Origin: Frigoribacterium sp. SL97 | Lineage (GTDB): Bacteria > Actinomycetota > Actinomycetes > Actinomycetales > Microbacteriaceae | DNA length: 64,000 bases | Assembly: GCF_026625765.1 (NCBI RefSeq) | Contig: NZ_CP113062.1 | Location: 558,001-622,000, forward strand | Reading direction: 5' to 3' | Shown here: positions 50,903-58,958 of the stretch, piece by piece | How positions within the stretch are numbered: position 1 is the first letter of the stretch | Layout of the letters: each line of letters starts with the position of its first letter | Made by a program: the position numbers and the translations under genes | The notes under the pieces: model-generated | Database searches by the model: none | What the model saw: the letters and a program-made list of their open reading frames with translations, nothing else | What the model was told of the DNA's origin: nothing

Positions 50903-50920
50903 CCCCCCTCGCACGACGGC

Positions 50921-51397
50921 TCAGTAGTCGGTGCGGTGGTCGTGGCTCGCCCACGCCTCGAACGGCGCCGGTGCGTTCGCCGGGCGCACCTCGTCGACGG
51001 GGAGGTCCCAGGTCGACCGGTCGCGCGCGAACAGTTCGTAGAACTCGAGGTCGTCGAAACCGCCTCGCGCGGCGTCGTGCCGGTCCGCGGCGTACACGAC
51101 CCGGTCGACCCTGGCCCAGAGCGACGCCGAGAGGCACAGCGGGCACGGTTCGCACGAGGTGTAGAGGGTCGTGCCGGCGAGGGAGAAGTCGCCGACCGCC
51201 CGGCACGCCGCCCGGATCGCGGTCACCTCGGCGTGTGCCGTGGGGTCGAGGTCGGCCGTCACGCGGTTCCGACCCTCGGCCACGAGTTCGTCACCCCGCA
51301 CGATGACGGCCCCGAACGGTCCGCCCCCGTTCGCGACGTTCTCGACGGCCAGTTCGATGGTGCGGGCCAGCCAGCGGGCGTCGTCGGCGTCGGTCAC
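50921..51397 (-). CDS. nucleoside/guanine deaminase (CDA-fold)
   Basis: A 158-residue protein starting at GTG 51397 with a GAGGAGA site. The zinc motifs are TAHAEVTAI (His55 and Glu57) and TSCEPCPLC (Cys85, Cys88). Ending in FEAWASHDHRTDY resembles guanine deaminases of the cytidine-deaminase fold (GuaD-like). It would convert guanine to xanthine, feeding the xanthine dehydrogenase. It follows the urate oxidase gene on the same strand, 50 bp downstream. Confidence 0.88.
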   Translation of the reverse strand: MTDADDARWLARTIELAVENVANGGGPFGAVIVRGDELVAEGRNRVTADLDPTAHAEVTAIRAACRAVGDFSLAGTTLYTSCEPCPLCLSASLWARVDRVVYAADRHDAARGGFDDLEFYELFARDRSTWDLPVDEVRPANAPAPFEAWASHDHRTDY

Positions 51398-51447
51398 GGT
51401 GTCTCCTCGGGGTGGGGCGGGGGTGGGGCGGTTCGGCTCGACGAGGC

Positions 51448-52341
51448 TCATGCGAGACCCGCGGAGGCGCGCCACGCGTCGTGGGCCGGCGGGGCGTCGT
51501 CGCGCAGCACGGTCGCCTCGATCAGACCGTACGGGCGATCGGCGGCCCAGAAGACCTCGCCCGGGTTCTCGAGGCCGAAGGGCGACAGGTCGTAGGCGAA
51601 GTGGTGCTTGTTCGGTGCCTTCAGGCGCACCTCGACGATCGAGGGGATCGCCTCGAGGACGGCCGTGCCCATGTGCCACAGGGTCTGCTGCAGGGCGAGC
51701 GACTGCAGGGTGGCGAACTCGCGGACCATCAGGCGCTTGACCTCGGCGTACGTGGCCTCCCAGTCGACGTCGGTCGTGCCGAAGCGCCACTTCGCGTCGA
51801 GCGCCGTCGCCATGACCCGGTCGTGCGTCTCGGGCAGGGTCGTGAACTCGTCGGTCAGGAAGCCGGCGAACTCGGAGCCGGTCGACTTGAGCAGGACCAG
51901 GTCTTTCAGCCCGCCCACGACGTACTCGCCGGTGCCGTCGACCGTGACGGCGGCGGTGCGCACCTCTTGACCCGAACGCAGCCAGGTGTGGTCGTGCTCG
52001 CTGCCGTCGACCACGGCCCGCTGCCAGTCGTACTGCTCGATCTCGATGCGGGCACCCGTCACGGGTTCGACGTCGTGCACGAAGTGGCGGGCGAGCTCGA
52101 GCCCGAAGCGCTCGACGGCTTCGACGCCCTTCGACTTCGCGAACGCGAACGCGGTGTTCTTCTGGGTGTCGGTCGGCAGGACGGCACTCTGGTCGCCGCG
52201 GAGGTACGCCGCGTCGAAGGGGCCCCGCAGTGCCGTCGTGACGTTGACGTCGCGGATCTCGTGTCGGGGCCCGTCGCGGTAGAAGCGCACGAGCCGCGAC
52301 TCCGCCTTGCCGTACTGGTTGTCGCCGAGGATGATCGCCAT
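51448..52341 (-). CDS. pucL: urate oxidase (factor-independent uricase)
   Basis: A 297-residue protein starting at ATG 52341. The family motifs are GDNQYGKAESRLVRFYRD, LPTDTQKNTAFAFAK (catalytic Thr and Lys), FGLELARHFV, LKSTGSEFAGFLTDEFTTLPET, and HHFAYDLSPFGLENPGEVFWAADRPYGLIEATV. It oxidises urate to 5-hydroxyisourate without a cofactor. Two 16-bp elements sit in the divergent promoter region shared with the acetamidase gene. Confidence 0.96.
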   Translation of the reverse strand: MAIILGDNQYGKAESRLVRFYRDGPRHEIRDVNVTTALRGPFDAAYLRGDQSAVLPTDTQKNTAFAFAKSKGVEAVERFGLELARHFVHDVEPVTGARIEIEQYDWQRAVVDGSEHDHTWLRSGQEVRTAAVTVDGTGEYVVGGLKDLVLLKSTGSEFAGFLTDEFTTLPETHDRVMATALDAKWRFGTTDVDWEATYAEVKRLMVREFATLQSLALQQTLWHMGTAVLEAIPSIVEVRLKAPNKHHFAYDLSPFGLENPGEVFWAADRPYGLIEATVLRDDAPPAHDAWRASAGLA

Positions 52342-52364
52342 GCGGCGATGATCACACAACCGTG

Positions 52365-52447
52365 TGAACGACTTGTTTCACGATCGACGATTTGTGAACA
52401 ACTCGTTTCAGAGGGCTTATCGGGACGAGGCGTCCACTCGCTACTGT
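52365..52447. promoter_or_regulatory. divergent promoter with two 16-bp operator candidates (uricase / acetamidase)
   Basis: TGAACGACTTGTTTCA (52365-52380) and TGAACAACTCGTTTCA (52395-52410) are similar direct copies with centres 30 bp apart, about three helical turns. TACTGT at 52442-52447 ends seven bases before the ATG of the acetamidase gene (52455), so that gene is probably leaderless. Confidence 0.7.
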
Positions 52448-52454
52448 GCTGGGC

Positions 52455-53600
52455 ATGGCGATCTCCGAGGCGACCCCCGCACCCCCGTCGGGCCCCGTTC
52501 CTGCGACCCCGATCCTGCAACCCCTGTCGCCCGGCGATCGTGGCGATGCCCTCCCCTACGTGCCGGCGACCCTCGCCACGACACTGTGGGGGCGCCTGCC
52601 CTGTGCCTCCGACGAGCCCGTGCTCACCATCGACCCGGGCACGGCCGTCCTCATCGACACCCTCAGCCACGAGGGCGTGCTCGACGACCAGGGCCGTGAT
52701 CCTCAGGCCTTCTTCGCCCGCCACGGGGTGCCCCCCGAGCACGTGCTCGACGACGCGGTCGCCCTGGCCGCCGCGAGCGACGACCAGCACGGTCGCGATC
52801 CGGGTGCCGACGGCCCGCACGTCGTGACGGGCCCCATCGCGATCCGCGGCTCCCAGCCCGGCGACGTCGTCACGATGACCCTGCTCGACGCGACACCTCG
52901 CGTGCCGTACGGCGTCATCTCCAACCGCCACGGTCGCGGGGCCCTCGCCGGCGAGTTCCCGCTCGGCGCCGATCCGGTCAGCGTCTTCGCGGCCGTCGAC
53001 CACGAACCCGACGGCTCCCTGGTCGGCACGTTGCCGCTCGTGCCCGGTGCCGGCCATACGGTGCGGTTCCCGCTGCACCCGTTCCTCGGCATCATGGGGG
53101 TCGCCGTCGCGGGCGACGAGCGACCGCACTCGGTGCCACCGGGTCCGCACGGGGGCAACGTCGACATCGCCCTGCTGACCGAGGGTGCGTCCCTGCACCT
53201 GCCCGTCCAGGTGCCCGGGGCCCTCGCCTACGTGGGTGACCCGCACTTCGCCCAGGGCGACGGCGAGGTCGCACTCACCGCGATGGAGGCCAGCCTGCGC
53301 GTGACCGTCCGGTTCGACCTGGTGCCGCGCGCCGAGGCCGTGGCGCTGTTCGGCGAGATCTCCGGGCCGCTCGCCGAGACCGCCGAGTCGCTGGTGCCGA
53401 CCGGCCTCGACGAAGACCTCGACGAGGCGGTCCGCGCCTGCGTCCGAGCGGCGATCGACCTGCTCGAGGCCCGCTACGGCATGGACCGCAGCCTCGCCTA
53501 CGCCTACCTCTCGGCGGCGACCGACTTCGACATCTCGCAGGTCGTCGACCTCGTCAAGGGCGTCCACGCCCGCATCCGCAAGGCGGACTTCGGTGGCTGA
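52455..53600 (+). CDS. acetamidase/formamidase-family amidase
   Basis: A 381-residue FmdA/AmdA-type enzyme. Markers: VLTIDPGTAVLIDTLSH, GPIAIRGSQPGDVVTMTLLD, PFLGIMGVAVAG, SVPPGPHGGNVDIALLTEGASLHLPVQVPGALAYVGDPHFAQGDGEV and SAATDFDISQVVDLVKGVHA. The family hydrolyses short amides such as formamide, acetamide or related compounds to ammonia. Its place in a purine-degradation operon, next to an AtzH-amidase fusion, suggests a substrate from the end of the pathway such as oxamate or formamide, but this is inferred. It overlaps the next gene by 8 bp. Confidence 0.88.
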   Translation: MAISEATPAPPSGPVPATPILQPLSPGDRGDALPYVPATLATTLWGRLPCASDEPVLTIDPGTAVLIDTLSHEGVLDDQGRDPQAFFARHGVPPEHVLDDAVALAAASDDQHGRDPGADGPHVVTGPIAIRGSQPGDVVTMTLLDATPRVPYGVISNRHGRGALAGEFPLGADPVSVFAAVDHEPDGSLVGTLPLVPGAGHTVRFPLHPFLGIMGVAVAGDERPHSVPPGPHGGNVDIALLTEGASLHLPVQVPGALAYVGDPHFAQGDGEVALTAMEASLRVTVRFDLVPRAEAVALFGEISGPLAETAESLVPTGLDEDLDEAVRACVRAAIDLLEARYGMDRSLAYAYLSAATDFDISQVVDLVKGVHARIRKADFGG

Positions 53601-55250
53601 CGCGACCGGTACACCGCCGGGCCACCCCGAGGAGGCACGGGTCGGCTCGGGCACCGTCCCCACCTCGGTCGAAGGCGAGCTGCCCGACGGCCTGCTCGAG
53701 GCGTTCGACGCCTACGAGCGCGCACTCGCCGCCGACGACCAGGCCGCGCTCGCCGCGGCCTTCGAACCGACCGCCACCGTCATGCGCGCCGACGCCGGTG
53801 GGCTGCTGGTGGGGCACGACGCGATCACGGCCTTCCGGGCGAGGCGCGGGTCCGGCCCTGTGCGACGGGTGGTCGAGTGCCACGTCCAGGTCGTCACCGC
53901 CGACGTGGCGATCGTCGTGTCGGTCAACGCCCCGGCCGCCGGGGGTCGTGGTGTCGTCACGCAGCTCTGGCGCCGCGATCCGGATGCCGGCCCGGGGGTG
54001 CCCGCTCCTGGCGGATCGCCTCGGCCCAGGTACAGGCGTCGCCGCCGGCGATCGACCGCCGGGTCTGGCGGGTCGTGGGCGAGCCGCTCGTCTCGGGAAG
54101 CCGAGGGGACGACCCGACCGGCACGGCGCCTCCTGCCCTCTCGGGCGAGACGGTCGCCGTGAAGGACTTGTTCGCGGTCGCAGGCCACGCGATCGGGGCC
54201 GGCGTGCCTGCCCGGCTCGCGGGTGCGGCCCCCGAGTCCCGGCACGCGGCCGCGGTGCAGCACCTGCTCGACGCCGGGGCCGACCTGCGCGGCATCGCGC
54301 AGACCGACGAGTTCGCGTACAGCATCGCCGGACGCAACTCGGCCTACGGCACCCCTCCCAACCCGGCCGTGCCGGGTGCGATCCCCGGCGGCTCGACCAG
54401 TGGCCCGGCGGCGGCCGTGGCCCTCGGGCAGGTGAGCATCGCCCTGGGCACCGACACCGGCGGATCGCTCCGCGTGCCCGCGTCCTACCAGGGGCTCTGG
54501 GGCATCCGCACCACCCACGGGGCGGTCGATCGCGCCGGGCTGCTCCCGCTCGCGCCGAGCTTCGACACGGTCGGCTGGCTGACCCGCGAGGTCGACACCC
54601 TCCGTCGGGCGGCCCGAGCGTCGGTGTCCCTGGCCGACCAGGTGTCGGTCGAGCCGTCGTACGTCGTCGATCCGCGGGTGCTCGCGTCGGTCGAGCCCGG
54701 CGTGCGTGCCGGGTTCGTGAGGGCTCTCGACGAGGCGACCGCCGCGGGGCGGGTCGAGCGTCCCGAGGAGGTCGTGCTGGGCGACGTCGCCCACCTCTTC
54801 GAGCTGTTCCGCGTGCTGCAGGCCTTCGAGGCCTGGCAGTCCGACGGCGACTGGATCACCGAGCACCCGGGCGAGCTCGCCGCCGACGTGTCGGCCCGCT
54901 TCACGTTCGGCGCGACGGTCTCGCCTGGGCAGGCCGAGGAGGCGCGGGTCGCCCTCGGCCACGAACGTCGTCGTCTCGAGGCCCTGCTCGACGGCCGGGT
55001 GCTGCTCCTGCCCAGCGCGTCCTCGGCCGCGCCCGCGCTCGGTGCGACCGCCGCCGAGGTGGACGCCGTGCGCTCGGCGACCCTCGGGCTGACCTGCATC
55101 GCCGGCGTGCTGGGCGCCCCCGCCGTCTCGGCGCCGGTCCTCGAGGTGCCGCTCGCCTCCGGGCGGAGAGCGCCCGTCGGGCTGTGCCTCGTGGGCCCCC
55201 GCGGGGCGGACCTGTCCCTGCTCGATCTCGCGGCGACCTGGGCGACCTGA
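53593..55250 (+). pseudogene. AtzH-like domain fused to an amidase, interrupted by a one-base frameshift
   Basis: From GTG 53593 the first ~130 residues are an AtzH/HpxZ-like (DUF3225, SnoaL-fold) domain: LLEAFDAYERALAADDQAALAAAF, GHDAITAFRARRG, VVTQLWRRDPD. The frame then runs into a basic tail and stops at 54162. A second frame continues with WRIASAQVQASPPA, the usual end of the AtzH domain, then a full amidase-signature domain: VAVKDLFAVAG (Lys), IPGGSTSGPAAAVALG (cis-Ser) and GTDTGGSLRVPAS (catalytic Ser). One missing G in the run 53994-53998 accounts for the shift; the span is 1658 bp, one short of a codon multiple. Corrected length would be 552 residues. Similar HpxZ plus amidase genes act in oxalurate breakdown in Klebsiella. 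Contains two EEARV dispersed-motif copies (53628-53641, 54937-54950). Confidence 0.82.
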
Positions 55251-55285
55251 TGCCCGCCGGCCTGTGCCCGACGAGTTCACCTGGC

Positions 55286-55307
55286 TGAAACACGGGTTGC
55301 GTAGGGT
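55286..55307 (+). promoter_or_regulatory. promoter of the aminotransferase operon with an operator half-site
   Basis: TAGGGT at 55302-55307 ends seven bases before GTG 55315 (leaderless). TGAAACACGGG at 55286-55296 overlaps the upstream part of the promoter and resembles the half-sites found at the permease and uricase promoters. Confidence 0.6.
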
Positions 55308-55314
55308 GGGACGG

Positions 55315-56562
55315 GTGAAACGCGTCTTCCAGCCGATCGACCCTCCCGCCCGCCTCCTGATGGGCCCCGGCCCGATCAATGCCGATCCCCGGGTGCTCCG
55401 CGCGATGTCGGCGCAGCTCGTGGGGCAGTACGACCCTGCCATGACCGCCTACATGGACGAGACCCAGGCGCTGTACCGCGAGGTGTTCCAGACCTCGAAC
55501 GAGCAGACCCTGCTCGTCGACGGCACCTCGCGCGCCGGCATCGAGGCCTCGCTCGTGTCGTTGATCGAACCGGGCGACAAGGTGCTCGTGCCCGTCTTCG
55601 GTCGCTTCGGGCACCTCCTGCGCGAGATCGCGGAGCGCTGCGGGGCCGAGGTCCACGTCATCGAGGTGCCCTGGGGCCAGGTCTTCCCGCTCGAGACCAT
55701 CGTCGAGGCGATCGAGCGCGTCCAGCCGAAGCTGCTCGCTGTCGTGCACGGCGACACCTCGACGACGGTCGCCCAGCCCCTCGAGGGGCTCGGCGAGGTC
55801 TGCGCCCGTCACGGCGTGCTCTTCTACACCGACGTCACGGCGTCGATCGTCGGCAACGCCTTCCGCACCGACGAACTCGGCCTGGACGCCGTCAGCGCCG
55901 GCCTGCAGAAGTGCCTCGGCGGCCCCTCGGGCTCGTCTCCCGTCACCTACGGCGAACGGGCGGTCGAGGTCATCCGGGCCCGCACGTCGATCGAGGCGGG
56001 CATCCGCACCGACGGCGACACGACCAGCAGCCGACGCATCGCGTCGAACTACTTCGACCTCGCCATGATCTTCGACTACTGGGGTCCTCAGCGCCTCAAC
56101 CACCACACCGAGGCGACCACCATGCTCTGGGGCGCCCGCGAGTGCGCCCGCCTCGTCGTCGACGAGGGCGTCGACGCCGTGGTGGCACGACACGAGCTGC
56201 ACGGCCGCGCGATGCTCGCCGGGGTGCAGGGGCTCGGCCTCGAGACGTTCGGCGACCTCGCGCACAAGATGAACAACGTGGTCGCCGTGGTCATCCCCGA
56301 CGGGGTCGACGGCGACCGGGTGCGCGGTGCCCTGCTCACCGACTTCGGCATCGAGATCGGCACCTCGTTCGGCCCGCTGCACGGCAAGGTCTGGCGCATC
56401 GGCACGATGGGCTACAACGCCCGTCGCGACACCGTGCTCACGACGCTCGCCGCGCTCGAGGCCGTGCTCCGCCGCGAGGGCGCACCGATCACGAGCGGGG
56501 GCGGCGTCGGGGCCGCGTACGACGTCTACCTCGACGCCGACCGGGCAGGAGGCGCGGCGTGA
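55315..56562 (+). CDS. pucG: ureidoglycine/alanine-glyoxylate-type aminotransferase (PucG-like)
   Basis: A 415-residue class V aminotransferase starting at GTG 55315. Markers: LLMGPGPINADPRVLRAM, TSRAGIEASLVSLIEPGDKVLV, VLFYTDVTASIVGNAFRTDELGLDAVSAGLQKCLGGPSGSSPV (lysine binding PLP in LQKCLGG). In B. subtilis PucG transfers the amino group from (S)-ureidoglycine to glyoxylate, giving oxalurate and glycine, after the allantoate step. Its position next to the allantoate amidohydrolase supports the same role. Ends with a dispersed motif (RAGGAA) and overlaps the next gene by GTGA. Confidence 0.88.
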   Translation: MKRVFQPIDPPARLLMGPGPINADPRVLRAMSAQLVGQYDPAMTAYMDETQALYREVFQTSNEQTLLVDGTSRAGIEASLVSLIEPGDKVLVPVFGRFGHLLREIAERCGAEVHVIEVPWGQVFPLETIVEAIERVQPKLLAVVHGDTSTTVAQPLEGLGEVCARHGVLFYTDVTASIVGNAFRTDELGLDAVSAGLQKCLGGPSGSSPVTYGERAVEVIRARTSIEAGIRTDGDTTSSRRIASNYFDLAMIFDYWGPQRLNHHTEATTMLWGARECARLVVDEGVDAVVARHELHGRAMLAGVQGLGLETFGDLAHKMNNVVAVVIPDGVDGDRVRGALLTDFGIEIGTSFGPLHGKVWRIGTMGYNARRDTVLTTLAALEAVLRREGAPITSGGGVGAAYDVYLDADRAGGAA

Positions 56563-57815
56563 GCGACGAGGCCCGCCTCGTCCTCGAACGCTGCGACGCC
56601 CTGGCCGCGGTCTCGAGCAGCCCCACCGGCGTCGAGCGCGTGTACCTCTCGCCCGAGCACGCCCGGGTGAACGCGATGGCCGGCGAGTGGATGCGACGGG
56701 CCGGCATGACCACCTGGCAGGACGCGGCCGGCAACCAGCGCGGCCGCTACGAGGGCACCGAGCCCGGCCTGCCCGCCCTGCTGCTCGGCTCGCACCTCGA
56801 CACGGTGCCCGACGCCGGCCGCTACGACGGCATCCTCGGCGTGCTGCTCGGCATCGCCCTCGTCGCGCGGCTCGAGGCGTCCGGCACCCGTCTGCCGTTC
56901 GCGATCGAGGTCCTCGCCTTCGGCGACGAAGAGGGCACCCGTTTCGGCACCGCCCTGCTCGGTTCCCGTGCAGTCGCCGGCACCTGGCTGCCCGAGTGGT
57001 GGTCCCTGGCCGACGCGTCCGGCACGACGCTGCACGAGGCATTCGTGGCGTTCGGCCTCGACCCGGACCGGGTCGGCGACGCCGCCTACGAACCGGCCGA
57101 CGTGATCGGCTACCTCGAGACCCACATCGAGCAGGGCCCCTACCTCGAGGAGGCCGACCGGGCGCTCGCCGTCGTCTCGTCGATCGCCGGGGCACGACGT
57201 TTCGAACTGACGCTGACCGGGGTCGCCGGTCACGCGGGGGGCGTCCCGTTCCACCGTCGGCACGACGCGCTCGCCGGGGCCAGCGAGATCGTCCTCGCGG
57301 TCGAGCGACTGGCCCGAGAGGCCGACTGCATCGCCACGGTGGGTCGCCTCCAGGCGTTCCCCGGCGGCGTCAACGTCATCCCCGGTCTCGTCGAGTTCAG
57401 CCTCGACCTCCGCGGCGAACACGACGACCGACGCGACGAGGTCTGGGCCGGCATCCAGGCCGTCGCGGCCGAGGTCGGCGAGCGTCGAGGGCTGACCCTC
57501 GCGGTGGACGAGACCCACCGTGCGCCGGCCGTCGTGGCCTCACCGCGCCTCCGGGGGTTCGTCCGCGAGGGCATCGCCGCCACCGGCGACGCCGACCCGA
57601 TGGTGCTGTTCTCGAAGGCCGGGCACGACGCCATGGCCGTCGCCGAGCTGACCGAGTGGGCCATGCTCTTCGTCCGCTGCGGCAACGGCGGCATCAGCCA
57701 CCACCCCGACGAGATCGTCACGATCGACGACGTGGCCGTCGCGCTCGACGCCTTCGAGGCCGCCGTGCACGCGGTCGCCGCGGCGCACCCGGTCGCGGCG
57801 CGGGCGTCCGCGTGA
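56559..57815 (+). CDS. allantoate amidohydrolase (M20-family zinc hydrolase)
   Basis: A 418-residue M20-family enzyme starting at GTG 56559. Metal-binding pattern: LLGSHLDTVPDAGRYDGILG (His and Asp), FGDEEGTRFGTALLGSRAVAG (Glu pair), ETHIEQGPYLEEADRALAVVSSIAG, GVPFHRRHDALAGASEIVLAVE (lid helix) and SKAGHDAMAVA (His). The set matches allantoate amidohydrolase / hydantoinase-type carbamoylase (AllC/HyuC). It releases ammonia from allantoate to give ureidoglycine, the substrate of the aminotransferase upstream. Confidence 0.93.
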   Translation: MSDEARLVLERCDALAAVSSSPTGVERVYLSPEHARVNAMAGEWMRRAGMTTWQDAAGNQRGRYEGTEPGLPALLLGSHLDTVPDAGRYDGILGVLLGIALVARLEASGTRLPFAIEVLAFGDEEGTRFGTALLGSRAVAGTWLPEWWSLADASGTTLHEAFVAFGLDPDRVGDAAYEPADVIGYLETHIEQGPYLEEADRALAVVSSIAGARRFELTLTGVAGHAGGVPFHRRHDALAGASEIVLAVERLAREADCIATVGRLQAFPGGVNVIPGLVEFSLDLRGEHDDRRDEVWAGIQAVAAEVGERRGLTLAVDETHRAPAVVASPRLRGFVREGIAATGDADPMVLFSKAGHDAMAVAELTEWAMLFVRCGNGGISHHPDEIVTIDDVAVALDAFEAAVHAVAAAHPVAARASA

Positions 57816-58762
57816 GCGGCCGCCGCGGAGACGGTGCTCACGGCGACGACACGCACGGCGATGTCGCCGCTGCCACCGCTGCCGCCGGCGCGGACGCGGC
57901 CGAGGGTGAAGGAGGCGCGGGCCCGGTCGAGGGGGCGGGCATCCGTGACCGCATCGACTCGGGCTACGTCCGCCTCTCGCCGCAGGAACAGCGAGCGGCC
58001 GACTTCATCCTCGACCACCTGGACGATCTCGCCGTCTACACCGCCACCGAGATCGCCGAGCAGAGCGGCGTCTCGAAGGCGACGGTGTCGCGGCTGTTCC
58101 GGCGGCTCGGCTTCACCGACGCGCAAGAGGTGCGCGACCAGGCGAGGGCGTCGCGCAGCCGTGGCGTCCCGGTCGGGCCGACCCGCGCCTCCGGTGGGCT
58201 CGCCGAGCACGCCGAGGCCGAACGTCACAACCTCGACGTGATGCTCTCGGGGCTCTCCGACGGCCGACTCGAGCGTGCCGCGGCGTTGGTCGCCGGGGCC
58301 GAGCGGGTCGTTGTGGCCGGGTTCCGCAACAGCTACCCGGTGGCGCTCCACCTGCGGCAGCAGCTGGTCCAGGCGCGGGACGACGTGCGCGTGGCGCCGC
58401 AGCCGGGCCAGTCCATCGGCGAAGAGCTGGTCGGGCTCGGGGCGCGCGACGTCGTCGTCCTGGTGGGGTTCCGTCGTCGGCCGGCCGGGTTCGCCGGCGT
58501 GCTGTCGTCCCTGGCTGCGCGCGGCGTGCCCGTGGTGCTCGTGGCCGATCCGTCGCTGCGTGGCGTCGACGTGACGGTGAGGCTCGACTGCCCGGTCGAG
58601 ACCCCTGCCCCGTTCGACAGCTACGCGAGCGCGATGAGCCTGGCCGCCCTGCTGGCCGGGGCGGTGCTGACCGAGACCGTGCGCGCCGGCCGGCCCGAGG
58701 GTGGCCGCAGCCGCGTCGCCGAGATCACCGAGCTGTACGCCGAGCTGTCCGAGCTCGAATGA
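57812..58762 (+). CDS. MurR/RpiR-family regulator of the purine operon
   Basis: A 316-residue regulator from GTG 57812, overlapping the amidohydrolase stop. The first ~45 residues are a G/A/D-rich tail. It has an RpiR helix-turn-helix (LSPQEQRAADFILDHLDDLAVYTATEIAEQSGVSKATVSRLFRRLGF) and a C-terminal sugar-isomerase-like (SIS) domain (AGAERVVVAGFRNSYPVALHLRQQLVQA, PVVLVADPSLRG). Such regulators bind phosphosugars or related ligands; in this cluster it probably senses a purine intermediate. It is the last gene of the operon and the best local candidate to bind the TGAAAC elements. Confidence 0.9.
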   Translation: MSGRRGDGAHGDDTHGDVAAATAAAGADAAEGEGGAGPVEGAGIRDRIDSGYVRLSPQEQRAADFILDHLDDLAVYTATEIAEQSGVSKATVSRLFRRLGFTDAQEVRDQARASRSRGVPVGPTRASGGLAEHAEAERHNLDVMLSGLSDGRLERAAALVAGAERVVVAGFRNSYPVALHLRQQLVQARDDVRVAPQPGQSIGEELVGLGARDVVVLVGFRRRPAGFAGVLSSLAARGVPVVLVADPSLRGVDVTVRLDCPVETPAPFDSYASAMSLAALLAGAVLTETVRAGRPEGGRSRVAEITELYAELSELE

Positions 58763-58958
58763 GCCTGACGTCAGCTCACGGGGCTGACCTCACGACCTCG
58801 GCTCGCGTCCAGAGTGGCCTGGGCCGGGTGGGTGGCACGCCGGGCGGCCGGGCGGCGGGGCGGCCTGCTCGGTGCCTCGCGGGTTCGCCCGGGCGCTATG
58901 TTGTCGGACGGAAACACCGGTCTCGGCTCGAGCGGTGGGGGTGACGAGAGGCGACGAG

